NCBI GenBank assembly: GCA_902514225.1
Contig: CABXPN010000016.1
Span: forward strand, 1 to 23,909
DNA from: an uncultured Bacteroidota bacterium
Lineage (GTDB): Bacteria; Bacteroidota; Bacteroidia; Flavobacteriales; BACL11
Length of the DNA: 23,909 bases
Reading direction: 5' to 3'
Part shown: in pieces, positions 14,346-22,053 of the stretch
Layout: each line of letters opens with the position of its first letter
How positions within the stretch are numbered: position 1 is the first letter of the stretch
Notes under the pieces: generated by a model
The model's input: the letters and a program-made list of their open reading frames with translations, nothing else
Told to the model about the DNA's origin: nothing
Databases searched by the model: none
Made by a program: the position numbers and the translations under genes

Positions 14346-16023
14346 GTATTTGAATTTCAATGATTTCATCTTCTATTTTAGAGAACAGTAAGCTAGATTT
14401 ATTAATCTTCGACTTTCCTTTCAGGTTATTTTTGGAAGCGTCCTCCCAATTTAAATCTGAAATGTTTAACATTTCTTTTAGTTTTTTTGAACTAAAGGGT
14501 AAAAAAGGTTCAGATAAAATTGACAATGAAGCTGCTATCTGAAGAGCAATATTCATTATTGTTTCAGTTCTTTTTTCATTTATCTTTTTGAGTTTCCAAG
14601 GTTCTGTATCTGCCAAATATTTATTTCCTAATCTGGCCAAGTTCATCAGTTCTTGTAACGCTTCTCGGAATCGGTATTTTTCAATTGAGTATCCAATTTT
14701 ACTTGGGAAATTTTTTAATAAATCTAATACTTCTTTGTCGTAATCTTCCAAATCACCTCTTTCCGGGACTTCTCCTTCCCAATATTTATTGGTTAAAACT
14801 ACAACTCTGTTAATGAAATTACCAAAAATAGCAACAAGTTCATTGTTGTTTCTCCCCTGAAAATCTTTCCAAGTAAAATCAGTATCTTTATTTTCAGGAG
14901 CTGTTGCGCAAAGCGCATATCTGAGAGAGTCCTCTTGTCCTTTAAAATCTTCCAAATATTCGTGTAGCCAAATAGCCCAATTTTTGGATGTAGAAAGTTT
15001 TTCTCCTTCTAGATTTAAAAATTCGTTTGCTGGCACATTCTTAGGTAGATTGTATCCTTTATTTGCTTTTAAAATAATAGGAAATATTATACAATGAAAT
15101 ACAATATTGTCTTTCCCAATAAAATGAACTAATTCAGAATTATTATTTTTCCAATAATCTTCCCAATTTTCATTATTTTCGGAAGCCCATTGTTTTGTTG
15201 CAGAAATATAACCAATAGGAGCGTCCATCCATACATATAAGACTTTCCCATTTGCTTCCGATAAAGGTACTTTTACTCCCCAGTCTAAATCTCTTGTCAT
15301 AGCTCTTTCTTGCAATCCTCCATCAATCCAAGATTTACATTGTCCCAAAACTTGACTTCTCCATTTTTTTGGATTATGATGATTTTTTTTGTCTAATATT
15401 CCTTCTTCAATCCACTGTTTTAACCATTTTTCATGGTTTTGCATTGGTAAGTACCAATGAGAGGTTTCTTTTTTTATTGGAGTATCTCCGCTAAGTGTAG
15501 ATTTTGGGTTTATCAATTCATCCGGACTTAAAGTACTCCCACATTTTTCACACTGGTCTCCATATGCTCCGCTTGCGTTACATTTAGGACAATCGCCCGT
15601 TATGTATCTATCAGCTAAAAACTGTTTATTCTCTTCATCAAAAAATTGCTTGGTAGTTTTTTTCGTAAACTGATTGTTATCGTGTAAATCAGTAAAAAAC
15701 TCTTTTGCAGTTTCATGATGTAACTCGGATGAAGTTCGGTGATAAATGCTAAAGTCAATACCAAACTTTTCAAATGATTCTTTATTTAATGAGTGATATT
15801 TATCTACAATTTCTTGTGGACTGACTCCATCTTTTTTTGCTCTTAAAGTAATTGCAGCTCCATGCTCATCACTTCCGCAAATAAAAACTACATCATTACC
15901 AATCAATTTTTGATATCTCACAAAAATATCAGCAGGTAAGTATGCTCCTGCGATATGGCCGATATGTAAAGGACCATTTGCATAAGGAAGGGCAGAAGTA
16001 ACAGTAAATCTTTTTGAACTCAT
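14329..16023 (-). CDS. metG: Methionyl-tRNA synthetase, short form
   Basis: The 564-residue enzyme charges tRNA-Met in the cytoplasm. The HIGH signature is H20-I-G-H23, the zinc knuckle uses C145, C148, C158 and C161, and the KMSKS equivalent is KLSTS (342-346), as in other MetG1 enzymes. The anticodon-binding domain includes [14 protein letters not shown] and [10 protein letters not shown]. The protein ends at [17 protein letters not shown], just where flavobacterial MetG normally continues through a linker into the C-terminal Trbp111/EMAPII-like tRNA-binding domain of about 110 residues. That domain is absent. An ATG start at 16023 fits MetG N-termini. A TAnnTTTG box at 16040-16047 predicts a very short leader. 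A long inverted repeat overlaps the stop codon. Confidence 0.97.
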   Translation of the reverse strand: MSSKRFTVTSALPYANGPLHIGHIAGAYLPADIFVRYQKLIGNDVVFICGSDEHGAAITLRAKKDGVSPQEIVDKYHSLNKESFEKFGIDFSIYHRTSSELHHETAKEFFTDLHDNNQFTKKTTKQFFDEENKQFLADRYITGDCPKCNASGAYGDQCEKCGSTLSPDELINPKSTLSGDTPIKKETSHWYLPMQNHEKWLKQWIEEGILDKKNHHNPKKWRSQVLGQCKSWIDGGLQERAMTRDLDWGVKVPLSEANGKVLYVWMDAPIGYISATKQWASENNENWEDYWKNNNSELVHFIGKDNIVFHCIIFPIILKANKGYNLPKNVPANEFLNLEGEKLSTSKNWAIWLHEYLEDFKGQEDSLRYALCATAPENKDTDFTWKDFQGRNNNELVAIFGNFINRVVVLTNKYWEGEVPERGDLEDYDKEVLDLLKNFPSKIGYSIEKYRFREALQELMNLARLGNKYLADTEPWKLKKINEKRTETIMNIALQIAASLSILSEPFLPFSSKKLKEMLNISDLNWEDASKNNLKGKSKINKSSLLFSKIEDEIIEIQILKLKS

Positions 16024-16039
16024 TTAGTAATTGTTTTCG

Positions 16040-16047
16040 CAAATATA
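16040..16047 (-). promoter_or_regulatory. Putative -7 box for metG
   Basis: The minus strand reads TATATTTG, an exact TAnnTTTG match, 16 bp before the metG ATG. It forms a divergent pair with the box at 16092-16099. Confidence 0.5.
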
Positions 16048-16091
16048 AGTTTTACATTTTATTAATATGTAATAAAATAAATAATAAAGTG

Positions 16092-16099
16092 TAGATTTG
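16092..16099 (+). promoter_or_regulatory. Putative -7 box for the class V aminotransferase gene; decides its start
   Basis: TAGATTTG matches TAnnTTTG exactly and ends 18 bp before the ATG at 16118. A possible in-frame TTG start at 16097 lies inside this box, so translation from it is unlikely. Confidence 0.5.
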
Positions 16100-16117
16100 C
16101 ACATATTTATTTCCGTT

Positions 16118-17593
16118 ATGAGCTTAGAAAAATATTTTCAGAAATTTAGAGAAAATACTATTGGTAGAGATCAGTATTTTGAAGGGCCTTTTGGTAAAAA
16201 AAAGATAATTTATGCAGATTGGACTGCAAGTGGGAGGTTATATTCTCCCATTGAAGAGTTATTCCAAAAAGAGGTTTTCCCTTTTGTAGCAAATACACAT
16301 ACAGAAACAAATACTACGGGTGCTACTATGAATATTGCCTTGCATAAATCAATGGATGTGATAAAAGATTCTGTTGGAGCAAACAATGATGATGTAATTA
16401 TTTCAGCAGGAGCTGGGATGACAATGCTTGTAAATAAATTTCAGAGAATTTTAGGGTTAAAAATTCATGAAAAATATCAAGATCAAATTAAGATTGAAAA
16501 CAGACCAATAGTTTTTGTAACTCATATGGAGCATCATTCAAATCAAACTACATGGATCGAAACCATTGCTGAGGTTCATCTTATTCCATATAATAAAGAA
16601 GGAAAAGTAGATTTAGTTGGTTTTGAAAAGTTAATTTCTGAATATAAATATAGAGAAACTATAATAACAGCTGTTACTTCTTGTTCAAATGTGACAGGAG
16701 TTTTTACTCCTTATCATGAAATAGCAGAAATCACACATAAATATAATGGATTTTGTTTTGTAGATTTTGCTTGTTCTGCTCCCTATATTGATATAAATAT
16801 GCATCCAGAAAAAGAAACTCAGTATTTAGATGCAATTTATTTCTCTCCACATAAATTTTTGGGAGGGCCAGGATCTACCGGAATACTTATTTTTAATAAA
16901 GAATTGTATAAAAATAACATCCCAGATAACCCTGGAGGAGGAACTGTAGATTGGACAAATCCTTGGGGAGAACATAAATATGTAGAAGATATTGAAGCAA
17001 GAGAAGATGGAGGTACTCCAGCCTTTTTACAAAGTATAAAGACGGCTCTTTGCATGAATTTAAAAAATGAAATGGGAGTAGAAAATATCATAAAAAGGGA
17101 ACATGAACTTCATAATTTACTTTGGGATAGATTATTAAATATTAAAAATGTGAATGTTCTTGCAGATAATATATCAGACAGATTAAATGTATATTCTTTT
17201 TATATTGATGATTGTCATTATAACTTAGTCGTACAATTATTAAATGACAGGTATGGGATACAAACTAGAGGAGGATGTTCTTGTGCGGGGACTTATGGTC
17301 ATTACTTATTAGATGTAGATATTAAATTCTCTCGTGAAATTACGGATCAGATTAACGAAGGAGACCTTACCTTTAAACCTGGTTGGATCAGAATGTCTTT
17401 ACACCCGACAATGACGGATAAAGAAGTGTTATTTATTGTAAATGCTATTGAAGAAGTAGCAAATAATCATCAAAAGTGGGCTACAGATTATAAATATAAT
17501 TCGGATACAAACGAATTTACTCATATACATAAGGATTTTTCTTCCTTAAATAAAGATAGAGCGTATTCTTGGTTCGAGAAAAGTTTGAGGTAA
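16118..17593 (+). CDS. Class V aminotransferase / cysteine desulfurase-like PLP enzyme
   Basis: The 491-residue protein (from the ATG at 16118) has the SufS-like fold type I pattern. It shows IYADWTASGRLYSPI at the N-terminus, SAGAGMTMLVNKF, THMEHHSNQTTW (His 139/140 stacking on PLP), VDFACSAPYIDI (D216), and FSPHKFLGGPGSTG with the PLP-binding Lys 246. The C-terminal RGGCSCAGTYGH carries C387 and C389 where desulfurases hold the sulfur-carrying Cys. At 491 residues it is longer than SufS (about 405), with an extra region near 265-300. No suf or isc genes are beside it. It may be a cysteine desulfurase, selenocysteine lyase or an isopenicillin-epimerase-like enzyme; I cannot choose. The 21-bp longer TTG start at 16097 is rejected because it falls in the promoter box. 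It ends 1 bp from the convergent gatC. Confidence 0.85.
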   Translation: MSLEKYFQKFRENTIGRDQYFEGPFGKKKIIYADWTASGRLYSPIEELFQKEVFPFVANTHTETNTTGATMNIALHKSMDVIKDSVGANNDDVIISAGAGMTMLVNKFQRILGLKIHEKYQDQIKIENRPIVFVTHMEHHSNQTTWIETIAEVHLIPYNKEGKVDLVGFEKLISEYKYRETIITAVTSCSNVTGVFTPYHEIAEITHKYNGFCFVDFACSAPYIDINMHPEKETQYLDAIYFSPHKFLGGPGSTGILIFNKELYKNNIPDNPGGGTVDWTNPWGEHKYVEDIEAREDGGTPAFLQSIKTALCMNLKNEMGVENIIKREHELHNLLWDRLLNIKNVNVLADNISDRLNVYSFYIDDCHYNLVVQLLNDRYGIQTRGGCSCAGTYGHYLLDVDIKFSREITDQINEGDLTFKPGWIRMSLHPTMTDKEVLFIVNAIEEVANNHQKWATDYKYNSDTNEFTHIHKDFSSLNKDRAYSWFEKSLR

Positions 17594-17594
17594 T

Positions 17595-17885
17595 TTATTT
17601 TTTTAAAACTGTCGGGACTTTAAAATAATCAGAATCCTTTTGAGGCGCATTTTTTAAGGCGTCTTTCTGAGAAACCTCAGAATTAATTTCATCTTCTCTT
17701 AAAACATTTACTTCCTCACTCATGTAAATTAGAGGTTCCACACCTTCAGTGTCAATTTCATTTAGTTTATCTACAAACGAAAGCATTTTACCCATATCTT
17801 CTATCATTTTCCCCTCTGCAGATGAGTCAAATTTTAACTTACTTAATTTAGCAATGTCTTGTATAAGTTTATTATTTACTTCCAT
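17595..17885 (-). CDS. gatC: Aspartyl/glutamyl-tRNA amidotransferase subunit C
   Basis: The 96-residue protein has the GatC length and pattern: IQDIAKLSKLKFDSSAEGKM, then a helical MLSFVDKLNEIDTEGVEPLI (residues 34-53), VNVLREDE, and a C-terminal DALKNAPQKDSDYFKVPTVL. GatC is the scaffold that wraps GatA and GatB in the enzyme converting Glu-tRNA-Gln or Asp-tRNA-Asn to the amide forms. gatA and gatB are not in this window, as is common in Bacteroidota. It overlaps the end of the plsC-like gene by 14 bp, so the pair is translationally coupled. Its stop is 1 bp from that of the convergent aminotransferase. Confidence 0.95.
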   Translation of the reverse strand: MEVNNKLIQDIAKLSKLKFDSSAEGKMIEDMGKMLSFVDKLNEIDTEGVEPLIYMSEEVNVLREDEINSEVSQKDALKNAPQKDSDYFKVPTVLKK

Positions 17886-18612
17886 AGTTTTTTAGTTGTT
17901 CAAAGATAGTGTTGTAAACTGTAATATTCAAATTTTCTATAGCTTTTTTATCTTCCGGATTTGCTTTTATTGCTTTATGTACTTTTACTCTGACAAGTCC
18001 AGGATATCCTTTGTAATATTCCTGAGGAAAATGAGATTTATTATCCGCTAATGTAACCGGAACAATATATATGTCTTTTTCGGAAGCTAACTTAAACGGG
18101 CCATTTTTAAATTTTTTAAGAAATATTTTTGAAGGAGGAATTCCTCCTTCAGGAAAAATACAAACATTAAGTCCGTTATCTAGTTTTTCACCTGCTTTTA
18201 TAAATGCATCATAGCTGTCTCGTATCTTACTTCTGTCAACAATTATGGAGTTTTTTCTGTAAAAATATCCGAAAAGAGGAATTGAAGCAAGTTCTTTTTT
18301 CCCCATAAATAATAATGGAACTGGAATTGCTGCGGTAATCAAAGGAATATCTAAAGTAGAGGCATGATTAGGACAAAATATATATCTTTTTTTAGGGTCT
18401 AGTTTTTCTTCAAACTCTACTTTCCAAAAAATACCTGAAATCAATAAAAATAAAGCTGACCAATAACGAGTAAGATAATTTACAACTTTATTATTTTTTA
18501 TGATAGCAGTAAATAAAAATAAAACTGGCGTAAAAAGCAAGAAAACCAAAAAGAATGCAATTAAAAACCACAATCTCCAAACAGAGCTAAAAAGATATCC
18601 CATCCATTTCAT
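17872..18612 (-). CDS. plsC: 1-acyl-sn-glycerol-3-phosphate acyltransferase (PlsC family)
   Basis: The protein of 246 residues (from the ATG at 18612) has an N-terminal hydrophobic region (about residues 6-38 and again 51-62). The acyltransferase motifs follow: PNHASTLDIP (HxxxxD with H83 and D88), a KKELASIPLFGYFYRK block, the FPEGG motif in VCIFPEGGIPPS, and IYIVPVTLAD. It would acylate lysophosphatidic acid to phosphatidic acid at the inner membrane; ornithine-lipid or other lysolipid acylation by the same fold is possible. A longer version from the ATG at 18633 would add MIFIFAL, but a TAnnTTTG box (18618-18625) lies inside that stretch. The shorter start is preferred, implying a leaderless or nearly leaderless transcript. 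It overlaps gatC by 14 bp and is divergent from trpS. Confidence 0.88.
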   Translation of the reverse strand: MKWMGYLFSSVWRLWFLIAFFLVFLLFTPVLFLFTAIIKNNKVVNYLTRYWSALFLLISGIFWKVEFEEKLDPKKRYIFCPNHASTLDIPLITAAIPVPLLFMGKKELASIPLFGYFYRKNSIIVDRSKIRDSYDAFIKAGEKLDNGLNVCIFPEGGIPPSKIFLKKFKNGPFKLASEKDIYIVPVTLADNKSHFPQEYYKGYPGLVRVKVHKAIKANPEDKKAIENLNITVYNTIFEQLKNYGSK

Positions 18613-18617
18613 GAGCG

Positions 18618-18625
18618 CAAAGATA
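18618..18625 (-). promoter_or_regulatory. Putative -7 box for plsC-gatC
   Basis: The minus strand reads TATCTTTG, an exact TAnnTTTG match, ending 5 bp before the ATG at 18612. Transcription would start at or within a few bases of that codon. Confidence 0.4.
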
Positions 18626-18661
18626 AAAATCATATTTTTACAGCATCAATTTTTTTAATAA

Positions 18662-19630
18662 ATGGCAAGAATACTTACAGGAATACAAAGCACAGGGACT
18701 CCACATCTAGGAAATCTGCTCGGAGCTATTGTTCCGGCAATTGAACTTTCTAAAGATGAGAGAAACGAGAGTTTGTTTTTTATAGCAGATTTACATTCGT
18801 TTACCACAATCAGAGATGCAGAAATTTTAAAAGAAAACACTTATGCAACTGCAGCTGCTTGGATAGCATTTGGTTTTGATACAGATAAAAACCTATTTTA
18901 CAGACAATCGGATGTGACGGAAGTAACAGAGCTTACATGGTATTTAAACTGCTTTGCTCCTTATAGCAGATTGCAATTAGCACATTCATTTAAAGATAAG
19001 CAAGATAGAATTTCTGAAGTAAATACTGGATTATTTACATATCCGGTACTTATGGCAGCAGATATTTTATTGTATGATGCTGAAATTGTTCCGGTTGGGA
19101 AAGATCAGATGCAACATTTGGAAATTACAAGAGATATTGCCTCCAGGTTTAACCATGTTTATCCTAATTCTTTATTGATCCCTGAAACTAAAGTTGACGA
19201 AAGAGTAATGATTATCCCAGGTACAGACGGACAAAAAATGAGTAAATCATATAATAATTTTATTGATATTTTTCTGACGGATAAAAAACTCAGAAAACAA
19301 ATAATGGGAATACAAACCGATTCTACTCTATTGGAAGAACCTAAGGATGCTGACAATTGTAATGTTTTTAAATTGTATAAATTACTAGCTACTGAGGATC
19401 AATCACTTGAGTTGAAAGGGAGATATGAAGCAGGTAATTTTGGTTATGGACATGCAAAACAAGAACTTTTTGAACTAATTTGCGATAAATACAAAACAGA
19501 AAGAGAAAAGTTTAATTACCTAATGGAAAATAAAAACATCTTAGATGAGGATCTTGCAAAGGGGGCAGAAAAAGCTAGAGTTATTGCAAGAGAGGTTTTA
19601 CAAAGAGTAAGAAAAAATATAGGATATTAG
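18662..19630 (+). CDS. trpS: Tryptophanyl-tRNA synthetase
   Basis: The 322-residue protein is full length for bacterial TrpS. It starts MARILTGIQSTGTPHLGNLL, with TPHLGN as the HIGH equivalent (residues 13-18). It continues with FFIADLHSFTTI, NTGLFTYPVLMAADILLYDA (121-140, tryptophan pocket), VPVGKDQMQHLEITRDIA, and the KMSKS motif intact at 192-196. It charges tRNA-Trp in the cytoplasm. It is divergent from plsC across a short shared region of about 49 bp. A TATTTTTA at 18633-18640 is a one-mismatch -7 box candidate for it. Its TAG stop shares one base with the GTG start of the next gene, so the two are coupled. Confidence 0.98.
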   Translation: MARILTGIQSTGTPHLGNLLGAIVPAIELSKDERNESLFFIADLHSFTTIRDAEILKENTYATAAAWIAFGFDTDKNLFYRQSDVTEVTELTWYLNCFAPYSRLQLAHSFKDKQDRISEVNTGLFTYPVLMAADILLYDAEIVPVGKDQMQHLEITRDIASRFNHVYPNSLLIPETKVDERVMIIPGTDGQKMSKSYNNFIDIFLTDKKLRKQIMGIQTDSTLLEEPKDADNCNVFKLYKLLATEDQSLELKGRYEAGNFGYGHAKQELFELICDKYKTEREKFNYLMENKNILDEDLAKGAEKARVIAREVLQRVRKNIGY

Positions 19631-20046
19631 TGGACAAAGAAATTGTTGATTTTATAAACGAGCACCATTTACTTACTTTGTCAACTAGCAAGGATAATAT
19701 ACCTTATTGCTGTAATGTCTTTTATGTTTTTGATGAGGGAAGAACTTCCTTAATTTTTTCTTCTGACACTACAACCAAACACGCAAAAGATTTTACATTA
19801 AACCCCAAAGTAGCTGCCGGAATATCTTTAGAAACAAAAGCAGTTGGGAAAATACAAGGAGTACAACTTTTAGGAGAAATAATTGAACTTAAAGGGATTG
19901 ATTTAGAAAGAGGATCTAAACAATATTTAAAGGCCTACCCCTACGCCAGATTAATGGAAACTCATCTTTGGGAAATGAAACTTAACTTTGCCAAAATGAC
20001 ACACAACATTTTAGGTTTTGGGGAAAAACTTACTTGGGAGTTATAA
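19630..20046 (+). CDS. YhbP/UPF0306-like protein (PNPOx split-barrel fold)
   Basis: The 138-residue protein resembles the UPF0306 family (E. coli YhbP), a branch of the pyridoxamine-phosphate-oxidase-like flavin-binding split barrels. It has the opening HHLLTLSTSKDNIPYCCNVF, then LIFSSDTTTKHAKDF (residues 37-51), NPKVAAGISLE, GKIQGVQLLGEI (73-84), and a C-terminal AYPYARLMETHLWEMKLNFA followed by LGFGEKLTWEL. The biochemical function of the family is unproven; a flavin or F420-like cofactor role is inferred from the fold only. The start is GTG at 19630, which overlaps the TAG stop of trpS by one base. It faces the orphan regulator gene, ending 14 bp from that gene's stop codon. Confidence 0.85.
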   Translation: MDKEIVDFINEHHLLTLSTSKDNIPYCCNVFYVFDEGRTSLIFSSDTTTKHAKDFTLNPKVAAGISLETKAVGKIQGVQLLGEIIELKGIDLERGSKQYLKAYPYARLMETHLWEMKLNFAKMTHNILGFGEKLTWEL

Positions 20047-20053
20047 TATTAAC

Positions 20054-20063
20054 CCACCCCTTA
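20054..20063. repeat. Left copy of a 10-bp direct repeat bracketing the mobile mystery gene
   Basis: CCACCCCTTA occurs here, including the stop codon of the regulator gene, and again at 20650-20659. C-rich runs of this kind stand out sharply in the AT-rich background and resemble dispersed intergenic repeats of Bacteroidota genomes. Confidence 0.6.
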
Positions 20064-20525
20064 ACCCCATAAATAAGAAGGCATTTCGGATGATATTTCA
20101 TAGGTTTTCCTCTCTATTGATTTTTTGATTTGTTCTTCTGTATTCCCCTGATTTCCTAATTTCATATTCTGATGTGTTCTGCTTACAATTTCAATAGCAA
20201 TTTCTTTAGCTCTTACCTCAATCATTTCCTCTAGGGAATCGTGTCTTGAGATAAATCCATATACCAAATCCATTTCCAACGCTCTTCCAACTTCTTTTAA
20301 CGAATTGATAGTTATTGAGCCTTCTTCTTCTCTTTTTTCCAAATTCATTACTCCTTGTGGAGTCATTTGCAATCTATCACCAAGTTGACGAAACGACATT
20401 TTTATAGATTGTCGAATAGTTTTTACCCATCCTTCTTTCGGATGTATTACACTTTTTAAGGGGGTAAACATAATAAGTCCCTCCTGAGTCTGATCTAATA
20501 ATAATTTATTTTTCGAGTTTTTCAT
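20061..20525 (-). CDS. Mobile mystery protein A (Xre-type regulator), orphan
   Basis: The 154-residue protein matches the mobile mystery protein A family along its length. It has a short N-terminal region with FTPLKSVIHPKEGWVKTIRQ (residues 20-39), then a Cro/C1-type helix-turn-helix SFRQLGDRLQMTPQGVMNLE (44-63). Next come EEEGSITINSLKEVGRALEM and LVYGFISRHDSLEEMIEVRA (87-106), and the characteristic end SYLWG. In this family A is usually followed directly by mobile mystery protein B, a Fic/DOC-domain protein, suggesting a toxin-antitoxin-like pair. Here no B gene follows: only 14 bp separate its stop from the convergent YhbP-like gene. It probably regulates its own promoter, which carries three evenly spaced ATATATGTTTA sites. 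What it controls without its partner is unknown. Confidence 0.88.
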   Translation of the reverse strand: MKNSKNKLLLDQTQEGLIMFTPLKSVIHPKEGWVKTIRQSIKMSFRQLGDRLQMTPQGVMNLEKREEEGSITINSLKEVGRALEMDLVYGFISRHDSLEEMIEVRAKEIAIEIVSRTHQNMKLGNQGNTEEQIKKSIERKTYEISSEMPSYLWG

Positions 20526-20528
20526 AAT

Positions 20529-20604
20529 TATATATGTTTAAAATATAATACAAAAGTAGACATATATGTTTAAATAATAAAATAAAATACAACATATATG
20601 TTTA
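20529..20604. promoter_or_regulatory. Three phased ATATATGTTTA operator-like sites
   Basis: TATATATGTTTA (20529-20540), ACATATATGTTTA (20560-20572) and ACATATATGTTTA (20592-20604) lie with their G at 20536, 20568 and 20600, an exact 32-bp period equal to about three helical turns. In copies 2 and 3 the core ACATATATGT is a perfect palindrome, suiting a dimeric repressor. Copy 1 lies between the predicted transcription start and the ATG, copy 2 just upstream of the -7 box. Confidence 0.75.
20551..20558 (-). promoter_or_regulatory. Putative -7 box for the mobile mystery protein A gene
   Basis: The minus strand reads TACTTTTG, an exact TAnnTTTG match, 25 bp before the ATG at 20525. It sits between operator-like copies 1 and 2, the classic layout for autorepression. 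Confidence 0.5.
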
Positions 20605-20649
20605 TTTAATATTGTGCCTGAAGAAAATATTTTGAAGGTTTAATTATAT

Positions 20650-20717
20650 CCACCCCTTATTTCTCCCTAATAGGGGGCATAATATCGTCATACTGAACGA
20701 ATGTGAAGTATAACCCA
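20650..20717. repeat. Intergenic-repeat-like sequence, including the right 10-bp direct repeat
   Basis: CCACCCCTTA at 20650-20659 repeats the sequence at 20054-20063. It is followed by a small hairpin-forming CCCTAATAGGG (20665-20675). Next, CGTCATACTGAACGAATGTG (20686-20705) resembles the GTCATTCTGAACGAA-type dispersed sequence I recall from Bacteroidota intergenic regions. The rest of 20605-20787 holds no gene that I can see. Confidence 0.45.
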
Positions 20718-20766
20718 TTTCTTGCTCAATGTTCGAAAATCCATTATTTGTTTGATAGTATTAAAT

Positions 20767-20792
20767 GATAGTATCCTTTTCTAAAAACTATC
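20767..20792 (-). terminator. Weak hairpin at the end of the amidohydrolase operon
   Basis: GATAGT (20767-20772) and ACTATC (20787-20792) can pair, with T-rich and A-rich inner segments. The right arm covers the stop codon. No U tract follows on the minus strand, so termination is uncertain. GATAGTAT is also directly repeated at 20754 and 20767. Confidence 0.3.
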
Positions 20793-22053
20793 TTCCCTTA
20801 TATTTATTAAAAAGCTCTTTTTGGTGGTTGTTTAAATCTACAGGATTTCCTTTAATAAAAGCTTGTTCTACATTACTTGTTCTCATATCTAATGCGTCCC
20901 CAGAACTAATAAAAAAGGTAGCTTCCTTTCCCCTTTCTATACTTCCAATATTTTCATTAATACCAAGTATTTTGGCAGTATTTAGTGTAATAGTAGAAAT
21001 AGCTTTTTCCATTTCCAAACCGTATGCAACAGAAGTACCAGCAGTAAATGATAGGTTTCTACTTCCCATAGCTTCCATATCTCCGTTATAAGCCAAACAG
21101 AACAAGATTCCCTCTTCTTCTAGTTGTTTTGGCAATACATAAAACTGGTCGATAGGAGAGTCTTCATTTCTAGGTAAAGAATGAACTCTTTCTAATATAA
21201 TTGGAATATTTTCTTCTTTTAATATCCTTAAAGCACCAAGAGATCCTTTCCCTCCAACTATTACCACATTTTGTATCCCGAAATCTTTAAACATTCTCAC
21301 AGATTCTTGAATATCTTTAGCGTAATCTGCATGTACATATAAGTTTTTACTTCCGTCAAATAAACCTTTTGTAGATTCTAATTCTATATCCATTTCTACA
21401 GAACTTTCAAAATAAGATTTAGCTATTTCAAAATAGTTTTTAATTTCATTTACAGAGTTATTATAATTTTTATTTTCTGATGTGCTACCAGGCTCTGCCC
21501 ACCAACCTGAAGTATGAAAAGAAGAAGGCCAATTTAAATGTATACCATCATCAGTTTTTATCTGAGCGTCTTCCCAATTCCAACCATCTAAATACATTAC
21601 AGAAGAAGATCCGGAGATAACTCCTCCTCTCGGAGTTGCTTGTGTAATTAGTACTCCATTACTTCTAACCGTTTTCAGAACTTTTGAGTCGGTGTTAAAT
21701 GCAATTAACGATCTTACATTCGGATTAAACCTACCAACTTCACTATAATCTTCAGAGGCTTTTACCGCATCAATTTCCGTAATACCAAGTGTTGTATTTG
21801 GAGATATAAATGAAGGGTAAATATGTTTACCGTAAATACGGATAATGGTATCAAAAGCTGTTGGGTCAATCCTTATTCGGCTAGCATCTGCTACCAAATC
21901 AAACTTACCATCTTTTACAACAATTATTGAGTTTCCAATTTTTTCTCCGTTTCCAAGATGTGCTATTCCACCCATAAACAAAGTAGTTTTTTGGGCAGAT
22001 ATATTTATTGATAGTAAAGATAATGCAAGTATGTAAAATATATTTTTATTCAT
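20788..22053 (-). CDS. Secreted amidohydrolase-superfamily protein lacking the HxH metal motif
   Basis: From the ATG at 22053 the protein is 421 residues with a signal peptide (MNKNIFYILALSLLSINISA, cut before QKTTLF). A 22-codon longer start at 22119 is possible, but the signal peptide and the 8-bp overlap with the upstream gene favour the shorter one. The composite N-terminal beta domain (GEKIGNSIIVVKDGKFDLVA) and the ending LNTAKILGINENIGSIERGK are those of imidazolonepropionase-like amidohydrolases. Where active members have HxH after strand 1, this protein reads YPSFISPNTTLGITEIDA, without the His pair. VHADYAKD and AYNGDMEAMGSRN remain. This degenerate second member of an amidohydrolase pair recurs in Bacteroidota as far as I recall. 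It may be a non-catalytic partner or use an altered metal site. The substrate is unknown. Confidence 0.85.
   Translation of the reverse strand: MNKNIFYILALSLLSINISAQKTTLFMGGIAHLGNGEKIGNSIIVVKDGKFDLVADASRIRIDPTAFDTIIRIYGKHIYPSFISPNTTLGITEIDAVKASEDYSEVGRFNPNVRSLIAFNTDSKVLKTVRSNGVLITQATPRGGVISGSSSVMYLDGWNWEDAQIKTDDGIHLNWPSSFHTSGWWAEPGSTSENKNYNNSVNEIKNYFEIAKSYFESSVEMDIELESTKGLFDGSKNLYVHADYAKDIQESVRMFKDFGIQNVVIVGGKGSLGALRILKEENIPIILERVHSLPRNEDSPIDQFYVLPKQLEEEGILFCLAYNGDMEAMGSRNLSFTAGTSVAYGLEMEKAISTITLNTAKILGINENIGSIERGKEATFFISSGDALDMRTSNVEQAFIKGNPVDLNNHQKELFNKYKGR

Noticed and set aside
16097..16117. TTG start adding MHIFISV to the aminotransferase-like protein
   Set aside because: The TTG is the last part of a TAGATTTG promoter box, so it would not be in the transcript.
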